Shown here piece after piece: positions 19,532-29,336 of a DNA stretch of 64,000 nucleotides. Location: contig NZ_WTYJ01000003.1 of the NCBI RefSeq assembly GCF_009827305.1, positions 1 to 64,000 on the forward strand, in the 5' to 3' direction. The position numbers and the translations under genes are program-made. Under the pieces are notes generated by a model. That model was not told the DNA's origin and ran no database searches. It saw nothing but the letters and a program-made list of their open reading frames with translations. The first letter of the stretch is position 1; every line of letters begins with the position of its first letter. Source of the DNA: Croceibacterium xixiisoli (GTDB lineage Bacteria > Pseudomonadota > Alphaproteobacteria > Sphingomonadales > Sphingomonadaceae).

Positions 19532-19835
19532 AGCTGACCCGATCGATGGTCATGGCGGCATCATAGCTGACGGTCAGCCGATCCTGCCGGAAATCCATGG
19601 TCATAGCCGAATTGGGCGGGCCCCAGCGCAATTGTTTGGCCCCGGTCGCGCGCAGCAATTGCTGGCCGACATCGGCGCTGGCCTTGCTGCCGACGAAGCG
19701 CTGCCCGGCGGCGGCATCGCACTGGCCGTTCTCGCCACCATCGCCCGCGCCAGCATCACCCGTGGTCGCACATCCGGCCAGCGCCAGCATCAGGAACGGG
19801 GCACAGCCCGCCAGCATCTTCGTCCGTCGCATCAT
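19524..19835 (-). CDS. I78-family peptidase inhibitor-like lipoprotein
   Basis: A 103-residue protein. A signal peptide ends in a lipobox (L-A-G-C, Cys near residue 22), so it is a periplasm-facing lipoprotein. After a Gly/Asp-rich linker comes the small Inhibitor_I78 fold: CDAAAGQRFVGSKASADVGQ, then MTMDFRQDRLTVSYDAAMTIDRVSCG, with Cys at both ends as usual. The family includes serine-peptidase inhibitors; the target is unknown. It lies in a minus-strand run between a lipoprotein gene and RidA. Confidence 0.85.
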   Translation of the reverse strand: MMRRTKMLAGCAPFLMLALAGCATTGDAGAGDGGENGQCDAAAGQRFVGSKASADVGQQLLRATGAKQLRWGPPNSAMTMDFRQDRLTVSYDAAMTIDRVSCG

Positions 19836-19844
19836 CGTCTCCCA

Positions 19845-20348
19845 TCATTTGCATTTGCCATAACGCAACGGACCTGCCTCGGCTTCAGGGCTGTTGTCCG
19901 TGCGCACCAGTGTATTGCCACTATCCTGCAATTCCAGCCCGATTGTGCGGGTCCAGGCCATGCCTTCGCCGGTGAAGGAGAAACGGCCCCGAAGGCGACC
20001 TTCCGCCTGTTCTTCAACCGAATCCAGCGTGCCGACCGATTCGTAGAATGCCATCCGCTTGGGCCCGATCGTCACCAGTCCCTTGGCATCGGCCCGTCCG
20101 GCTTCGCAATCGGCCGCCACCAGGCCCCAGCGGCCCTGCATCACGGCGGGAATTTCGGTTGCGGCAGGCGTGGTGCCGACCGTGGGCGATGCTGTCGGTT
20201 CGGAAGGTGGAGTCGGCGGCGCCGTCGTCGTGGTTCCGGTCTCCGTCGCATTGGTGGCGGGCTGTTCGGGCGCCTGGCTGTTGCAGGCGGCCAGCGCCAG
20301 CAGCAGGGTGGCGGGCAGGGCGGAATGGATCAGCAGGTTCGGTTTCAT
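19845..20348 (-). CDS. Hypothetical lipoprotein
   Basis: A 167-residue protein with a signal peptide and lipobox (L-A-A-C, Cys near residue 22), a long Thr/Pro/Ala-rich low-complexity linker (residues about 24-60), and a C-terminal domain beginning VMQGRWGLVAADCEAG. That domain looks like a small beta-barrel, and Cys occurs at its start and at the last residues (YGKCK). No family is recognised. The start at 20348 is the Met directly before the signal peptide. Ten bases separate it from the I78 gene, so co-transcription is likely. Confidence 0.75.
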   Translation of the reverse strand: MKPNLLIHSALPATLLLALAACNSQAPEQPATNATETGTTTTAPPTPPSEPTASPTVGTTPAATEIPAVMQGRWGLVAADCEAGRADAKGLVTIGPKRMAFYESVGTLDSVEEQAEGRLRGRFSFTGEGMAWTRTIGLELQDSGNTLVRTDNSPEAEAGPLRYGKCK

Positions 20349-20365
20349 CGGAAATCCCATTTCAG

Positions 20366-20465
20366 CTAGAGCAGTTTTCGATCCGAATGCGCCGGATCGA
20401 CGCTCCACATTTTTGTCTGTCGCGTTTTCCGAGCCAGCAGGTGATGTCACCTGCTTCGAAAACGC
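20366..20465 (+). repeat. Dispersed palindromic repeat, copy 1
   Basis: About 100 bp in the divergent intergenic region between the lipoprotein and MaoC genes. It begins GAGCAGTTTTCGATCCGA and contains a nested hairpin: GCGTTTTC (20422-20429) pairs with GAAAACGC (20458-20465), and GCAGGTGA pairs with TCACCTGC around a TG loop (20437-20454). A second copy in opposite orientation lies at 33229-33318. The form recalls small palindromic intergenic repeats common in alphaproteobacteria. Confidence 0.8.
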
Positions 20466-20542
20466 TTAACGGAATCAAACGCGCGATCCCGCAATACTTT
20501 CCCAACAGAACTATTTGGGCTAGAACGGTACAGGAGGACGGC

Positions 20543-20998
20543 ATGGCCGGTTTGTGGTTTGAAGAGCTGACACTGGGGCAGATTTTCGCCCATGATATCC
20601 GTCGCACTGTGACGGAGAGCGACAATCTGCTGTTTTCAGCGCTGACCCACAATCCTGCCAGGCTGCATCTTGATGCCGAATATATGCGGGAAACCGAATT
20701 CGGGCGGATCATCGTCAACTCCACCTTCACCCTGGGCCTGATGGTCGGTGTGTCGGTTGGGGATACCACCCTGGGTACGGCTGTGGCCAATCTGGGTTGG
20801 GATGAGGTGCGCTTCCCCGAACCGGTCTTCGTGGGCGATACGCTGCGGATCGAAACCGAAGTGATCGCACTGCGTGAAAGCCGGTCCCGCCCGGATCAGG
20901 GCATCGTAACCTTCGCCCATCGTGCCTATAATCAGCACGACAGCCTTGTGGCCCATTGCAAACGTTCCGGCCTGCAGCGCAAGCGGCCGAATGAATGA
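20543..20998 (+). CDS. MaoC-family dehydratase
   Basis: A 151-residue hot-dog-fold protein of the MaoC/R-hydratase group. It opens LWFEELTLGQIFAHDIRRTVTESDN and carries FSALTHNPARLHLDAEYM, the hydratase motif region with Asn and His in place of the usual D-x-x-x-x-H block, then FVGDTLRIETEV. Such proteins hydrate enoyl-CoA-type substrates such as mesaconyl-CoA; the substrate here is not shown. AGGAGG lies 5 bases before the ATG. A TauD-family dioxygenase gene follows 13 bases later, so the two likely form an operon. Confidence 0.85.
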   Translation: MAGLWFEELTLGQIFAHDIRRTVTESDNLLFSALTHNPARLHLDAEYMRETEFGRIIVNSTFTLGLMVGVSVGDTTLGTAVANLGWDEVRFPEPVFVGDTLRIETEVIALRESRSRPDQGIVTFAHRAYNQHDSLVAHCKRSGLQRKRPNE

Positions 20999-21011
20999 AC
21001 CGGAGAGTGAA

Positions 21012-21959
21012 ATGTCTTTGAAAGTGGAACCCATCCTGCCGCGTTTCGGCGCCGAATGTTCGGGCCTGGACCTGACGAAACCGCTTTCAGCCGAAGAGCT
21101 GAAGCAGGTGACCGGCGCGATGGATAAATGGGGTGTCTGCATCTATCGCAACACCGGGCTGAATGATGATCAGCACGTCGAATTCAGCCGCAATTTCGGC
21201 TATCTCGAACGCGTGCCCCAGCGCGAAGGGCAGCGCATGCGCCTGCCGCACCGCGAATTGTTCGACGCGTCCAATCTGACCGTGGATGGCGACATCACCC
21301 AGGATGTGGCCGCGATCCAGTATCGCAAGGGCGATCGGCTGTGGCACACCGACAGCGCCTTCATGGAAAAACGGACATCCTATTCGCTGTTGCTGGCCCA
21401 TGCCGTGCCGGGCGAAGGCGGCGAAACCTGGTTTGCCGACACGCGCAGCGCTTACGAAGATCTGCCACAGGAAAAGAAGGATCTGATCGACGACAAGATC
21501 GGGATCAATTCGCTGTGGTGGAGCCGCAAGAAAGCCGGCGCCGACATTACCGATGAAGAGGTGGAAGCCCGCATGCAGGCGCGCCACCCGATCGTGCACA
21601 CGCACAAGGGTTCGGGCCGCAAGTCCCTGTTCATCGCCGCCCACACCATGGGTATCGTCGGTATGGAAAAGGAAGAAGGGCGCGCCCTGATCAAGGAACT
21701 GATCGATCACGCCACCCAGCCGCAATATATCTTCAGCGTGAAGTGGAATGTCGGCGATCTGGTGATCTGGGACAATCTGTGCAGCATGCACCGCGGCGGC
21801 GATTTCGATTATGAAACGCTGAAGCGCGACATGCGCCGCACCACCGTGCGCGAAGGCACCGAACCGCACACCCGCGATCTGGACGATCCGTTCTCCGAAC
21901 TGTTCAGCGCCATCCCCAAGGTGGTCGATATTCAGAAGGCCCGCGTCGCCGGGATCTGA
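21012..21959 (+). CDS. TauD/TfdA-family alpha-ketoglutarate-dependent dioxygenase
   Basis: A 315-residue non-haem Fe(II) dioxygenase. The facial triad is visible: HTD in LWHTDSAF (near residues 112-116) and the distal His in WDNLCSMHRGG (near residue 258), with the 2-oxoglutarate-binding Arg expected in MRRTTVREG. The family hydroxylates sulfonates, aryloxyalkanoates or related acids; the closest style is the 2,4-D dioxygenase type, but the substrate is not determined. GGAGAGTGAA precedes the start at 21012. Second gene after MaoC, ended by a strong terminator. Confidence 0.9.
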   Translation: MSLKVEPILPRFGAECSGLDLTKPLSAEELKQVTGAMDKWGVCIYRNTGLNDDQHVEFSRNFGYLERVPQREGQRMRLPHRELFDASNLTVDGDITQDVAAIQYRKGDRLWHTDSAFMEKRTSYSLLLAHAVPGEGGETWFADTRSAYEDLPQEKKDLIDDKIGINSLWWSRKKAGADITDEEVEARMQARHPIVHTHKGSGRKSLFIAAHTMGIVGMEKEEGRALIKELIDHATQPQYIFSVKWNVGDLVIWDNLCSMHRGGDFDYETLKRDMRRTTVREGTEPHTRDLDDPFSELFSAIPKVVDIQKARVAGI

Positions 21960-21997
21960 CGGGTTTCGCGGGGGGCAGTATTGCCCCCCGGACAGAG

Positions 21998-22035
21998 AAG
22001 GGCCCGATGCGCAATCCGCATCGGGCCCTTTTGCT
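21998..22035. terminator. Bidirectional terminator between TauD and DUF808 genes
   Basis: AAGGGCCCGATGCG / CGCATCGGGCCCTT stem of 14 bp with a 5-base loop, followed by TTTGCTTTG on the plus strand and preceded by an A-rich stretch. It lies between two convergent genes and probably ends both. Confidence 0.88.
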
Positions 22036-22061
22036 TTGTTTGCTTGATTCGAATGAAGCCG

Positions 22062-22988
22062 TCAGTGGGCCTTTTTCTTCGGCACGAAATGCATCGCGAT
22101 GGTGACGATGGCGCCCACGACCACGCCGATCACCGCCGAACCCAGCGCCTGCACCAGCCATTCCAGCGCGCCGCCGCCCACCGTGCCGGCGGCATGGGCC
22201 GCATCATGCACCAGCGCGGGCACGGTCGTCAGGTGGAACACTTCCAGCCCGTGCAGGAAAATCCCGCCGCCGACCCACAGCATGGCCGCGGTGCCGATGC
22301 GCGACAGCGCGGTCAGCAGGATCGGCATCAGCTTCACCATTCCCGTGCCAATTGCGGAAACCGTGGCATTGGGGCGCTGGTGCAGATGCAGGCCGACATC
22401 GTCCATCTTCACGATCAGCGCCACCGCGCCATAGACGGCGATGGTAATGGCCACGCCCACGGCGGCCAGCGCGCCCGCCTGCATCGGCAGCGACAGATCG
22501 CCCATCTCGTTCAGCGCAATCGCCATGATTTCGGCCGACAGGATGAAATCGGTGCGCACCGCGCCGCTGACCTGCCGCTGTTCCAGCTCGACCGGATCGG
22601 TGATGGTCAGCACTTCGCTGGCGTGATCGTCCCCCTTCAGCGCGTGCCAGATTTTCTCGACCGCCTCGAACGCCAGATAGGCGCCGCCCACCATCAGCAG
22701 CGGCGTGATGACCCATGGGGCAAAGGCGCTCAGCAGCAGGGCGATCGGCAGGATGATGATCAGCTTGTTGCGCAGCGAACCCAGCGTGATCTTCCAGATG
22801 ATCGGCAGTTCGCGTTCGGGCGGCAGGCCCACGACATAGCCCGGCGTCACCGCCGCATCGTCGATCACCACCCCGGCGGCCTTGGTCCCGGCCCGCCCGG
22901 CGGCGGCGGCCACGTCATCCACCGATGCGCCGGCAATCTTTGCCAGCGCGGCCACATCGTCGAGCAGGGCGATCAAACCACCGGCCAT
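22062..22988 (-). CDS. DUF808 (YedI-family) inner-membrane protein
   Basis: A 308-residue membrane protein. It opens MAGGLIALLDDVAALAKIA, typical of the family, followed by ERELPIIWKITLGSLRNKL and several hydrophobic helices (about residues 75-110, 150-185, 200-235, 280-300). A charged LTITDPVELEQRQVSGAVRTDFILSAEIM segment lies between. The function of the family is unknown. AAGGAA sits 6 bases before the ATG at 22988. It ends in a His/Lys-rich tail. Confidence 0.9.
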   Translation of the reverse strand: MAGGLIALLDDVAALAKIAGASVDDVAAAAGRAGTKAAGVVIDDAAVTPGYVVGLPPERELPIIWKITLGSLRNKLIIILPIALLLSAFAPWVITPLLMVGGAYLAFEAVEKIWHALKGDDHASEVLTITDPVELEQRQVSGAVRTDFILSAEIMAIALNEMGDLSLPMQAGALAAVGVAITIAVYGAVALIVKMDDVGLHLHQRPNATVSAIGTGMVKLMPILLTALSRIGTAAMLWVGGGIFLHGLEVFHLTTVPALVHDAAHAAGTVGGGALEWLVQALGSAVIGVVVGAIVTIAMHFVPKKKAH

Positions 22989-23284
22989 GGAACATTCCTT
23001 GTAAGCAGAAGAACGGGCAGAATCGGCAGCATTGTCGCCGGTCTGCGCGGCGGTGGAGTAGCAGGTCACAGAGCCGGTGAAATCCAAATCGGCATGCAAC
23101 CCGGCCCCATGCGCAGAAAACCGGTGCAGGACGCTGCCGTCCGGCCCCGACCATACGCCGCATCCATCAATACCGTTCCGATACGTTGGGGAAATTTTCC
23201 CGTTGCGTGCGGCTGGCAGGATAGACCGACCTGGCCAGCCAGCCACGGCCGGTTGCATCTCGGGGCAGTTGGGGGAAAGAAGTG

Positions 23285-23989
23285 ATGATGATGGCGGGCG
23301 AAACGATCCTGATCGTCGATGATGATACGGCCCTGCGCGAACTGCTGGGCGAATTTCTGCGCGATCGCGGCTACAGCGTGATCCTGGCCGCCGATGTGCC
23401 GGCCATGCGCACGGTCATGGCGCAGCAACGGCCCGATCTGGTGATCCTGGATCTGATGATGCCGGGGGAAGACGGGCTGGCCGGGCTGCGCAGCATGGAC
23501 CCGGAAAACCGCCCTCCGGTGATCATGCTCTCCGCCCTTGGGTCTGATGTGGATCGGATCGTCGGGCTGGAAATGGGCGCGGATGATTATCTGCCCAAAC
23601 CCTGCAATCCGCGTGAACTGCTGGCCCGCGTGCGTGCGGTGATGCGCCGGGCGGCGATTACCGACAGCGGCCAGGGCCTGTTCCAGCTGGGCGGCTGGCG
23701 ACTCGATTGCGCCACACGCGAATTGCAGGCGCCCGATGGCGCGCTGGTACCGCTCACCCTCAATGAATTCCGCCTGCTGGAAGCGCTGGCGCGCGCCGGG
23801 CGCCGTGTCCTGTCTCGCGAAGAACTGGCCCTGCGCCTCAGCGGGGAGGAATATGACGCCTTCGACCGGGCGATCGATCTCACGGTCAGTCGGCTGCGTC
23901 GCAAGCTGTCCGCCCATGATGACGGCGAACTGATCCGCACAGTTCGCGGCGAAGGTTATGGCATCGCCCCCGATGTGGCGCGCAGCTGA
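23285..23989 (+). CDS. OmpR-family response regulator
   Basis: About 234 residues. The receiver domain holds the acidic pair (VDDDTALRE), the phospho-acceptor Asp in LVILDLMMPGEDG (near residue 53), Ser/Thr in MLSALG and Lys in YLPKPCNPRELLARV. The C-terminal winged helix (LTLNEFRLLEALARAGRRVLSREELA, then DLTVSRLRRKL) binds DNA. Several ATGs and a GTG are stacked at the start (23282-23291) behind GGGGAAAGAA; 23285 is chosen. The kinase gene follows 8 bases after the stop. Confidence 0.94.
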   Translation: MMMAGETILIVDDDTALRELLGEFLRDRGYSVILAADVPAMRTVMAQQRPDLVILDLMMPGEDGLAGLRSMDPENRPPVIMLSALGSDVDRIVGLEMGADDYLPKPCNPRELLARVRAVMRRAAITDSGQGLFQLGGWRLDCATRELQAPDGALVPLTLNEFRLLEALARAGRRVLSREELALRLSGEEYDAFDRAIDLTVSRLRRKLSAHDDGELIRTVRGEGYGIAPDVARS

Positions 23990-23997
23990 CCGGCGCC

Positions 23998-25257
23998 ATG
24001 CGGCGTTTCCCGATCACGGCGCAGATCATGCTGCTGGTGACCCTGGCGACCATGCTGGCCAGCGCCGCCATGATCGCGCTTACCATTGGTGGCCCGCCGC
24101 CGCATGATGCCCCCGTCTCGCTGGACCGGGTGGCCGTGGCGCTGACCGGCAAGGAAACCGAAATCCCGCTCACCACGCTGCGCCTTGCGGCCACGCCGCC
24201 CGATGGGGTGGAAGGCCTCGGGCGCAGCCGACGGCTGGAACGTGAACTCGCCGGGCGATTGCGGCGTGGGCCGGATGATGCCCGCGCCTTCACTGAACGC
24301 AGCGCCCCCCGGCAACCGGGGCAATTGTTCGGCCGCTATGTCATCGCGTTCCGGCTGGCCGATGGCACCGGCTGGCGTGTGCTGGACAGCGGGCCGGATC
24401 GCGCGGCGGTGCGCTGGTACTGGATCACCGGCGCCACCATCGCGCTGGTGCTGGCGGTGATCCTGCTGCTGGCCTGGTTGCTCGCGCGCCATATCGTGGA
24501 ACCGATCCGCCAGCTGGAACGCGCCGCAGCCCAGGCCCGCGCCGGCGAACCGCTCGACTTCACGCCCCCGCCCGGCCCGCCCGAAGTGCGCCGCGCGGCC
24601 CTGTCGCTCAAGGATATGCACGCCCGCACTGTCGAACATGGCGAAGAACGGCTGACCATGATGGGGGCGATGGCACATGATGTCGGCACCCCGCTTGCCC
24701 GGCTGGCCTTCCGCGCCGAACAATTGCCCGATCGCGCCCGCGAAGCCGCCGGCGCCGACATTCTCACCATCCGCCGCCTGCTCAGCGATTCGCTTACCCT
24801 GGCACGCGGTTGGTCCGGCACGCGCGAACCGGTCGATCTCGCCGATCTGTGCCAGATGCTGGTCTGGCGCGAAAACGATCTGGGCCATCCGGTTCGCCTG
24901 GATTGCTCACCGCAGGCCATAGTGATTGGCGATTCGCTCTCGCTGGAACGCATGCTGCAGAACCTGGTCGACAACGCCCTGCGTTATGGCGGCAGCGCGG
25001 ATCTGACCCTGCAACGCGACGGCGCCGATGCGGTGATCACCGTGGCGGATAACGGCCCCGGCTTCCCGGACATGCCCGCCGCCGACCTGCTCAAACCGTA
25101 TATTCGCGGCGACGCATCACGCAACAGCGACAGCGGCGGCAGCGGCCTGGGCCTCGCCATTGCCGCCCGCGTGGTGGAACTGCACCGGGGCAGCATTGCG
25201 CTGGCCAACCGGCCTGCAGGTGGGGCGCTGGTCACGATCCGCCTGCCGCTGGGGTAA
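23998..25257 (+). CDS. Sensor histidine kinase
   Basis: A 419-residue membrane kinase with two transmembrane helices (residues about 8-30 and 142-165) around a periplasmic domain of about 110 residues, then a HAMP-like segment (ARHIVEPIRQLERAA). The phospho-acceptor box reads MAHDVGTPLARL: the His is present but the usual Arg/Lys of H-D-L-R-T-P is Val-Gly. The ATP lid boxes are intact (NLVDNALRYGG, VADNGPGFPD, SGGSGLGLAIAARVVELHRG). It pairs with the response regulator upstream; the signal is unknown. Confidence 0.93.
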   Translation: MRRFPITAQIMLLVTLATMLASAAMIALTIGGPPPHDAPVSLDRVAVALTGKETEIPLTTLRLAATPPDGVEGLGRSRRLERELAGRLRRGPDDARAFTERSAPRQPGQLFGRYVIAFRLADGTGWRVLDSGPDRAAVRWYWITGATIALVLAVILLLAWLLARHIVEPIRQLERAAAQARAGEPLDFTPPPGPPEVRRAALSLKDMHARTVEHGEERLTMMGAMAHDVGTPLARLAFRAEQLPDRAREAAGADILTIRRLLSDSLTLARGWSGTREPVDLADLCQMLVWRENDLGHPVRLDCSPQAIVIGDSLSLERMLQNLVDNALRYGGSADLTLQRDGADAVITVADNGPGFPDMPAADLLKPYIRGDASRNSDSGGSGLGLAIAARVVELHRGSIALANRPAGGALVTIRLPLG

Positions 25258-25259
25258 AC

Positions 25260-26165
25260 TTATTGTATTTGAAAGGTGACGTCTGAGCGGAATACGCTGG
25301 CTACGGGTTGGCCATTTTCATCCAGCGCCGGGCGGAAACGGCTGGGGCCCGATCCGCAAATGGCGCTGCCGAATTCCTTGCGCACACCCTGAACCTGCAC
25401 CACGCAGGCGGTGGACAGGCCATCTGCCCCGACCATGAAGCGGACAGAGATGTAAGCGTTGATGCCGGCATCAAGGCTGGCGTAGGGATAGCTTGCCAGG
25501 ATGCGATCACGGGTTCTCTCATCAGGCGCCGCCCGTCGACTCAGATTTTCTTCAACGGCCGGATCAAGGCCCCAGTGCTGCTGCAGATCTCTGGCGCATA
25601 GGCGCATGGCATTCATGACAGGCAGAATGGGTCCTGTGTTCAGGCGAATATGTCGCCAGCTATCCAGTACCAAAGTGATTTCGCGCAAATCCTGCTGATA
25701 GGCAGGCAGGCCTGCCCGCCAGGATTGCATATATGTTTCCCGCTCCACCGGCGAATAATCGGGCGGATCCATGTCTTTGGGCAGTTCGGGCCCCAGACGC
25801 AGCGGGAAAGACAAGGCCCGTTTTCCATCCACTTGCCCGGTGAAAGAGCGGGTCATCGCGCGCTCTTTCGTATCCGCAGGCAGAATATAGCGTATTTGAT
25901 CGAAAGTCTTGCTGCTGCGCGGTAAGGGGTCGCCGATGATCGTGGCGCGATATTCGTCGGTATCGCCATAGCTCTGGATCACCAGCCGCACCTGCTTGCT
26001 GCCATCGCTGAATGTGCCCTGCAGCGTGCAACGCTCTTCCGCAAAATCGAGAGCCCATTGTCCTGTCAGGGAAAAGCTGTCGATGCGTTGAGCGGCCGCT
26101 GGCTGATGGCCGATCAGCGTGGCAATTGCGCAAGCAAGAAATGCGAACCGGCCTCTTTGTGCCAT
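25260..26165 (-). CDS. Hypothetical exported protein with TonB_C-like domain
   Basis: A 301-residue protein with a Sec signal peptide (cleavage near A-A-A-Q, residue 26). The N-terminal part has TGQWALDFAEERCTLQGTF, then a middle helical region. The C-terminal 80 residues (YISVRFMVGADGLSTACVVQ, then FGSAICGSGPSRFRPALD) resemble the TonB C-terminal fold found in many sphingomonad periplasmic proteins. No membrane anchor apart from the signal is seen, so it is not a classical TonB. Its Shine-Dalgarno lies inside the terminator hairpin of etfA. Confidence 0.78.
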   Translation of the reverse strand: MAQRGRFAFLACAIATLIGHQPAAAQRIDSFSLTGQWALDFAEERCTLQGTFSDGSKQVRLVIQSYGDTDEYRATIIGDPLPRSSKTFDQIRYILPADTKERAMTRSFTGQVDGKRALSFPLRLGPELPKDMDPPDYSPVERETYMQSWRAGLPAYQQDLREITLVLDSWRHIRLNTGPILPVMNAMRLCARDLQQHWGLDPAVEENLSRRAAPDERTRDRILASYPYASLDAGINAYISVRFMVGADGLSTACVVQVQGVRKEFGSAICGSGPSRFRPALDENGQPVASVFRSDVTFQIQ

Positions 26166-26166
26166 G

Positions 26167-26213
26167 AAAAACCCCCTCTGCCCCGCTGAAAAATATCAAC
26201 CGGGCAAAGGGGG
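26167..26213 (-). terminator. etfBA terminator overlapping the start region of the next gene
   Basis: Minus-strand hairpin: the CCCCCTTTGCCC arm pairs with GGGCAGAGGGGG across an AT-rich loop, followed by GTTTTTC. The T-run ends 1 base before the start codon of the downstream hypothetical gene at 26165, and the GAGGGGG arm is the only good ribosome binding site for that gene. Confidence 0.75.
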
Positions 26214-26232
26214 CGCAATAATTTCCGTAGGA

Positions 26233-27164
26233 TCAGATCTTGCCGGTCAGTTCCGGCACCGCTTCGAACAAATCTGCGACCAGCCCGATGTCGGCAATCT
26301 GGAAGATCGGCGCGTCTTCATCCTTGTTGATGGCGACGATCAGCTTGGAATCCTTCATCCCCGCCAGATGCTGGATCGCGCCGGAAATCCCGACTGCGAT
26401 ATACAGCTCTGGCGCTACGATCTTGCCGGTCTGGCCGACCTGGTGATCGTTGGAGATATAGCCCGCATCCACGGCGGCGCGGCTGGCGCCCACGGCGGCG
26501 CCCAGCTTGTCGGCCAGCGGCACGATATATTGTTCGAAGGTTTCGGCATCCTTCAGCGCGCGCCCGCCGGAAACCACCACGCCGGCGCTGGTCAGTTCGG
26601 GGCGTTCGTTCTTCGATGCTTCCAGCGATACGAAGGAGGACAGGCCCGCGTCGCCGCCTGCCGTCACCTCTTCCACGCTGGCGCTGCCGCCTGCGGCATC
26701 GGCCTTGGCGAAGCTGGTGCCGCGCACGGTGATCACCAGCTTGGCATCACGGCTTTCCACCGTGGCGATGGCATTGCCGGCATAGATCGGGCGGGTGAAG
26801 GTCTTGGGGCCTTCCACGCTCGTGATTTCCGAAATCTGCATCACGTCCAGCAGGGCAGCCACGCGTGGGGCGATATTCTTGCCCGTGGTGGTGGCCGGCG
26901 CCAAGAATGCGTCATGCTCCGCCATCAGGCTGACGACCAGCGGGGCGATGTTTTCAGCCAGCTGATTGGCATAGGCAGCGTCCGCCGCCAGCAGCACCTT
27001 TTCCACCCCGGCGATTGTCGCCGCGGCATCGGCGGCGGCGCGCGCATCGGCGCCGTCACCGGCCACCAGCGCCACCACCGGGCCCAGTGCGGCCGCTGCG
27101 GTTACCACCGGCAGCGTGGCTTCCTTCACCGCGCCGCCTTCATGTTCGACCAGAACCAGCACGC

Positions 27165-27168
<4 letters not shown>
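26233..27168 (-). CDS. etfA: Electron transfer flavoprotein subunit alpha
   Basis: A 311-residue ETF alpha subunit. It opens [19 protein letters not shown] and the C-terminal half binds FAD ([10 protein letters not shown], then [34 protein letters not shown] and [28 protein letters not shown]). With EtfB it takes electrons from acyl-CoA dehydrogenases, including the one encoded at 17.2-18.4 kb, and gives them to ETF-quinone oxidoreductase. The start overlaps etfB by 4 bases. Confidence 0.96.
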
Positions 27169-27914
<746 letters not shown>

Positions 27915-27973
27915 GGGGCGCCCCTCCTGCAAGGCTGGCTTGTCATTCTCAAAATTGGCGCCGATGCTTCGCG

Positions 27974-28008
27974 CCGCGCGGGGCTGAGGTCAAGCCTGCC
28001 CCGCGCGG
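27974..28008 (-). terminator. Strong hairpin between sucC and etfB
   Basis: Perfect 11-bp GC-only stem (CCGCGCGGGGC / GCCCCGCGCGG) with a 13-base loop, 24 bp after the sucC stop. No T-run follows on the minus strand, so it may be a partial terminator or transcript-stabilising hairpin rather than a full stop. Confidence 0.45.
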
Positions 28009-28031
28009 GCAAATCATCGGTGCATGCGGGC

Positions 28032-29231
28032 TCAGGCGGCCTGCTTCACTTCGGCCACGATCTTGCGCGCGGCATCGCCCAGGTCGTCAGCGGGCACGAT
28101 CGGCAGGCCGGAATTGGCCAGGATGTCCTTGCCCAGCTGCACATTGGTGCCTTCCAGGCGGACAACCAGCGGCACCGACAGATCGACTTCGCGCGCAGCG
28201 GCCACGATGCCTTCGGCGATCGTGTCGCAACGCATGATGCCGCCGAAGATGTTGACCAGAATCCCTTCGACCGCCGGGTCGGACAGGATGATCTTGAACG
28301 CGGCCGTCACCTTTTCCTTGTTGGCGCCACCGCCCACATCCAGGAAGTTGGCCGGGAAGGCGCCATTCAGCTTGATGATGTCCATCGTCGCCATGGCCAG
28401 GCCTGCGCCGTTCACCATGCAGCCGATGTTGCCGTCCAGCTTGATGTAGGCGAGGTCATATTTGCTCGCTTCCACTTCCATCGGGTCTTCTTCGGTTTCG
28501 TCGCGCATCGCTTCCACGTCGGGGTGGCGATAGAGCGCGTTCGAGTCGAAGCTCATCTTGGTGTCGAGCACCAGCAGCTTGCCATCGATGGTTTCGACCA
28601 GCGGATTGATTTCCAGCATTTCGCAATCGAGCGCGACAAAGGCGTCGAACAGCTGGCGGGCCAGCTTCTGTGCCTGCTTGTTCAGATCGCCCGACAGCTT
28701 CAGCGCGAAGGCCACCGCGCGGCCGTGGTGCGGCATGAAGCCGGCGGCCGGATCGATGGTGATGGTGGTGATCTTTTCCGGCGTGTTGTGCGCCACGTCT
28801 TCAATGTCCATCCCGCCTTCGGTGGACACGATCATGGCGATCCGGCCGGTGGCGCGGTCGACGACCATCGACAGGTAATATTCGCTGGCAATATCAACGC
28901 CATCGGTGATGTAGAGGCGATTGACCTGCTTGCCGGCATCGCCGGTCTGGATGGTCACCAGCGTGTTGCCGAGCATTTCGGCCGCATGGGCTTCGACTTC
29001 CTCGATGCTCTTGGCCAGGCGCACGCCGCCCTTGGCATCGGTCGGCAGTTCGACGAACTTGCCCTTGCCACGGCCGCCGGCATGGATCTGTGCCTTGACC
29101 ACATAGAGCGGTCCGGGCAGCTGCTTGGCGCCCGCGACGGCTTCGTCCACGCTCAGCGCGGCATGGCCGGCAGGAATGCCGATGCCGAATTTCGAAAGCA
29201 GCTGCTTGGCCTGATATTCGTGAATGTTCAT
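28032..29231 (-). CDS. sucC: Succinate-CoA ligase (ADP-forming) subunit beta
   Basis: A 399-residue ATP-grasp enzyme subunit. It starts [16 protein letters not shown], as is standard. Nucleotide-binding blocks include [19 protein letters not shown], and the C-terminal CoA-ligase region holds [18 protein letters not shown] and [11 protein letters not shown], then [10 protein letters not shown]. It converts succinyl-CoA to succinate with ATP formation in the TCA cycle. The alpha subunit gene sucD is not beside it; etfBA follow instead. Confidence 0.97.
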   Translation of the reverse strand: MNIHEYQAKQLLSKFGIGIPAGHAALSVDEAVAGAKQLPGPLYVVKAQIHAGGRGKGKFVELPTDAKGGVRLAKSIEEVEAHAAEMLGNTLVTIQTGDAGKQVNRLYITDGVDIASEYYLSMVVDRATGRIAMIVSTEGGMDIEDVAHNTPEKITTITIDPAAGFMPHHGRAVAFALKLSGDLNKQAQKLARQLFDAFVALDCEMLEINPLVETIDGKLLVLDTKMSFDSNALYRHPDVEAMRDETEEDPMEVEASKYDLAYIKLDGNIGCMVNGAGLAMATMDIIKLNGAFPANFLDVGGGANKEKVTAAFKIILSDPAVEGILVNIFGGIMRCDTIAEGIVAAAREVDLSVPLVVRLEGTNVQLGKDILANSGLPIVPADDLGDAARKIVAEVKQAA

Positions 29232-29336
29232 CGGCGGCGGACCTTTTCGTCGAAGGGGGAGGAATGGGTTTGCTGCGCGCATAAGCACAGCCGGCCCCGC
29301 TTGCAAAGACCCCGCTCCGCCTGCAGTGGTCTCTGC

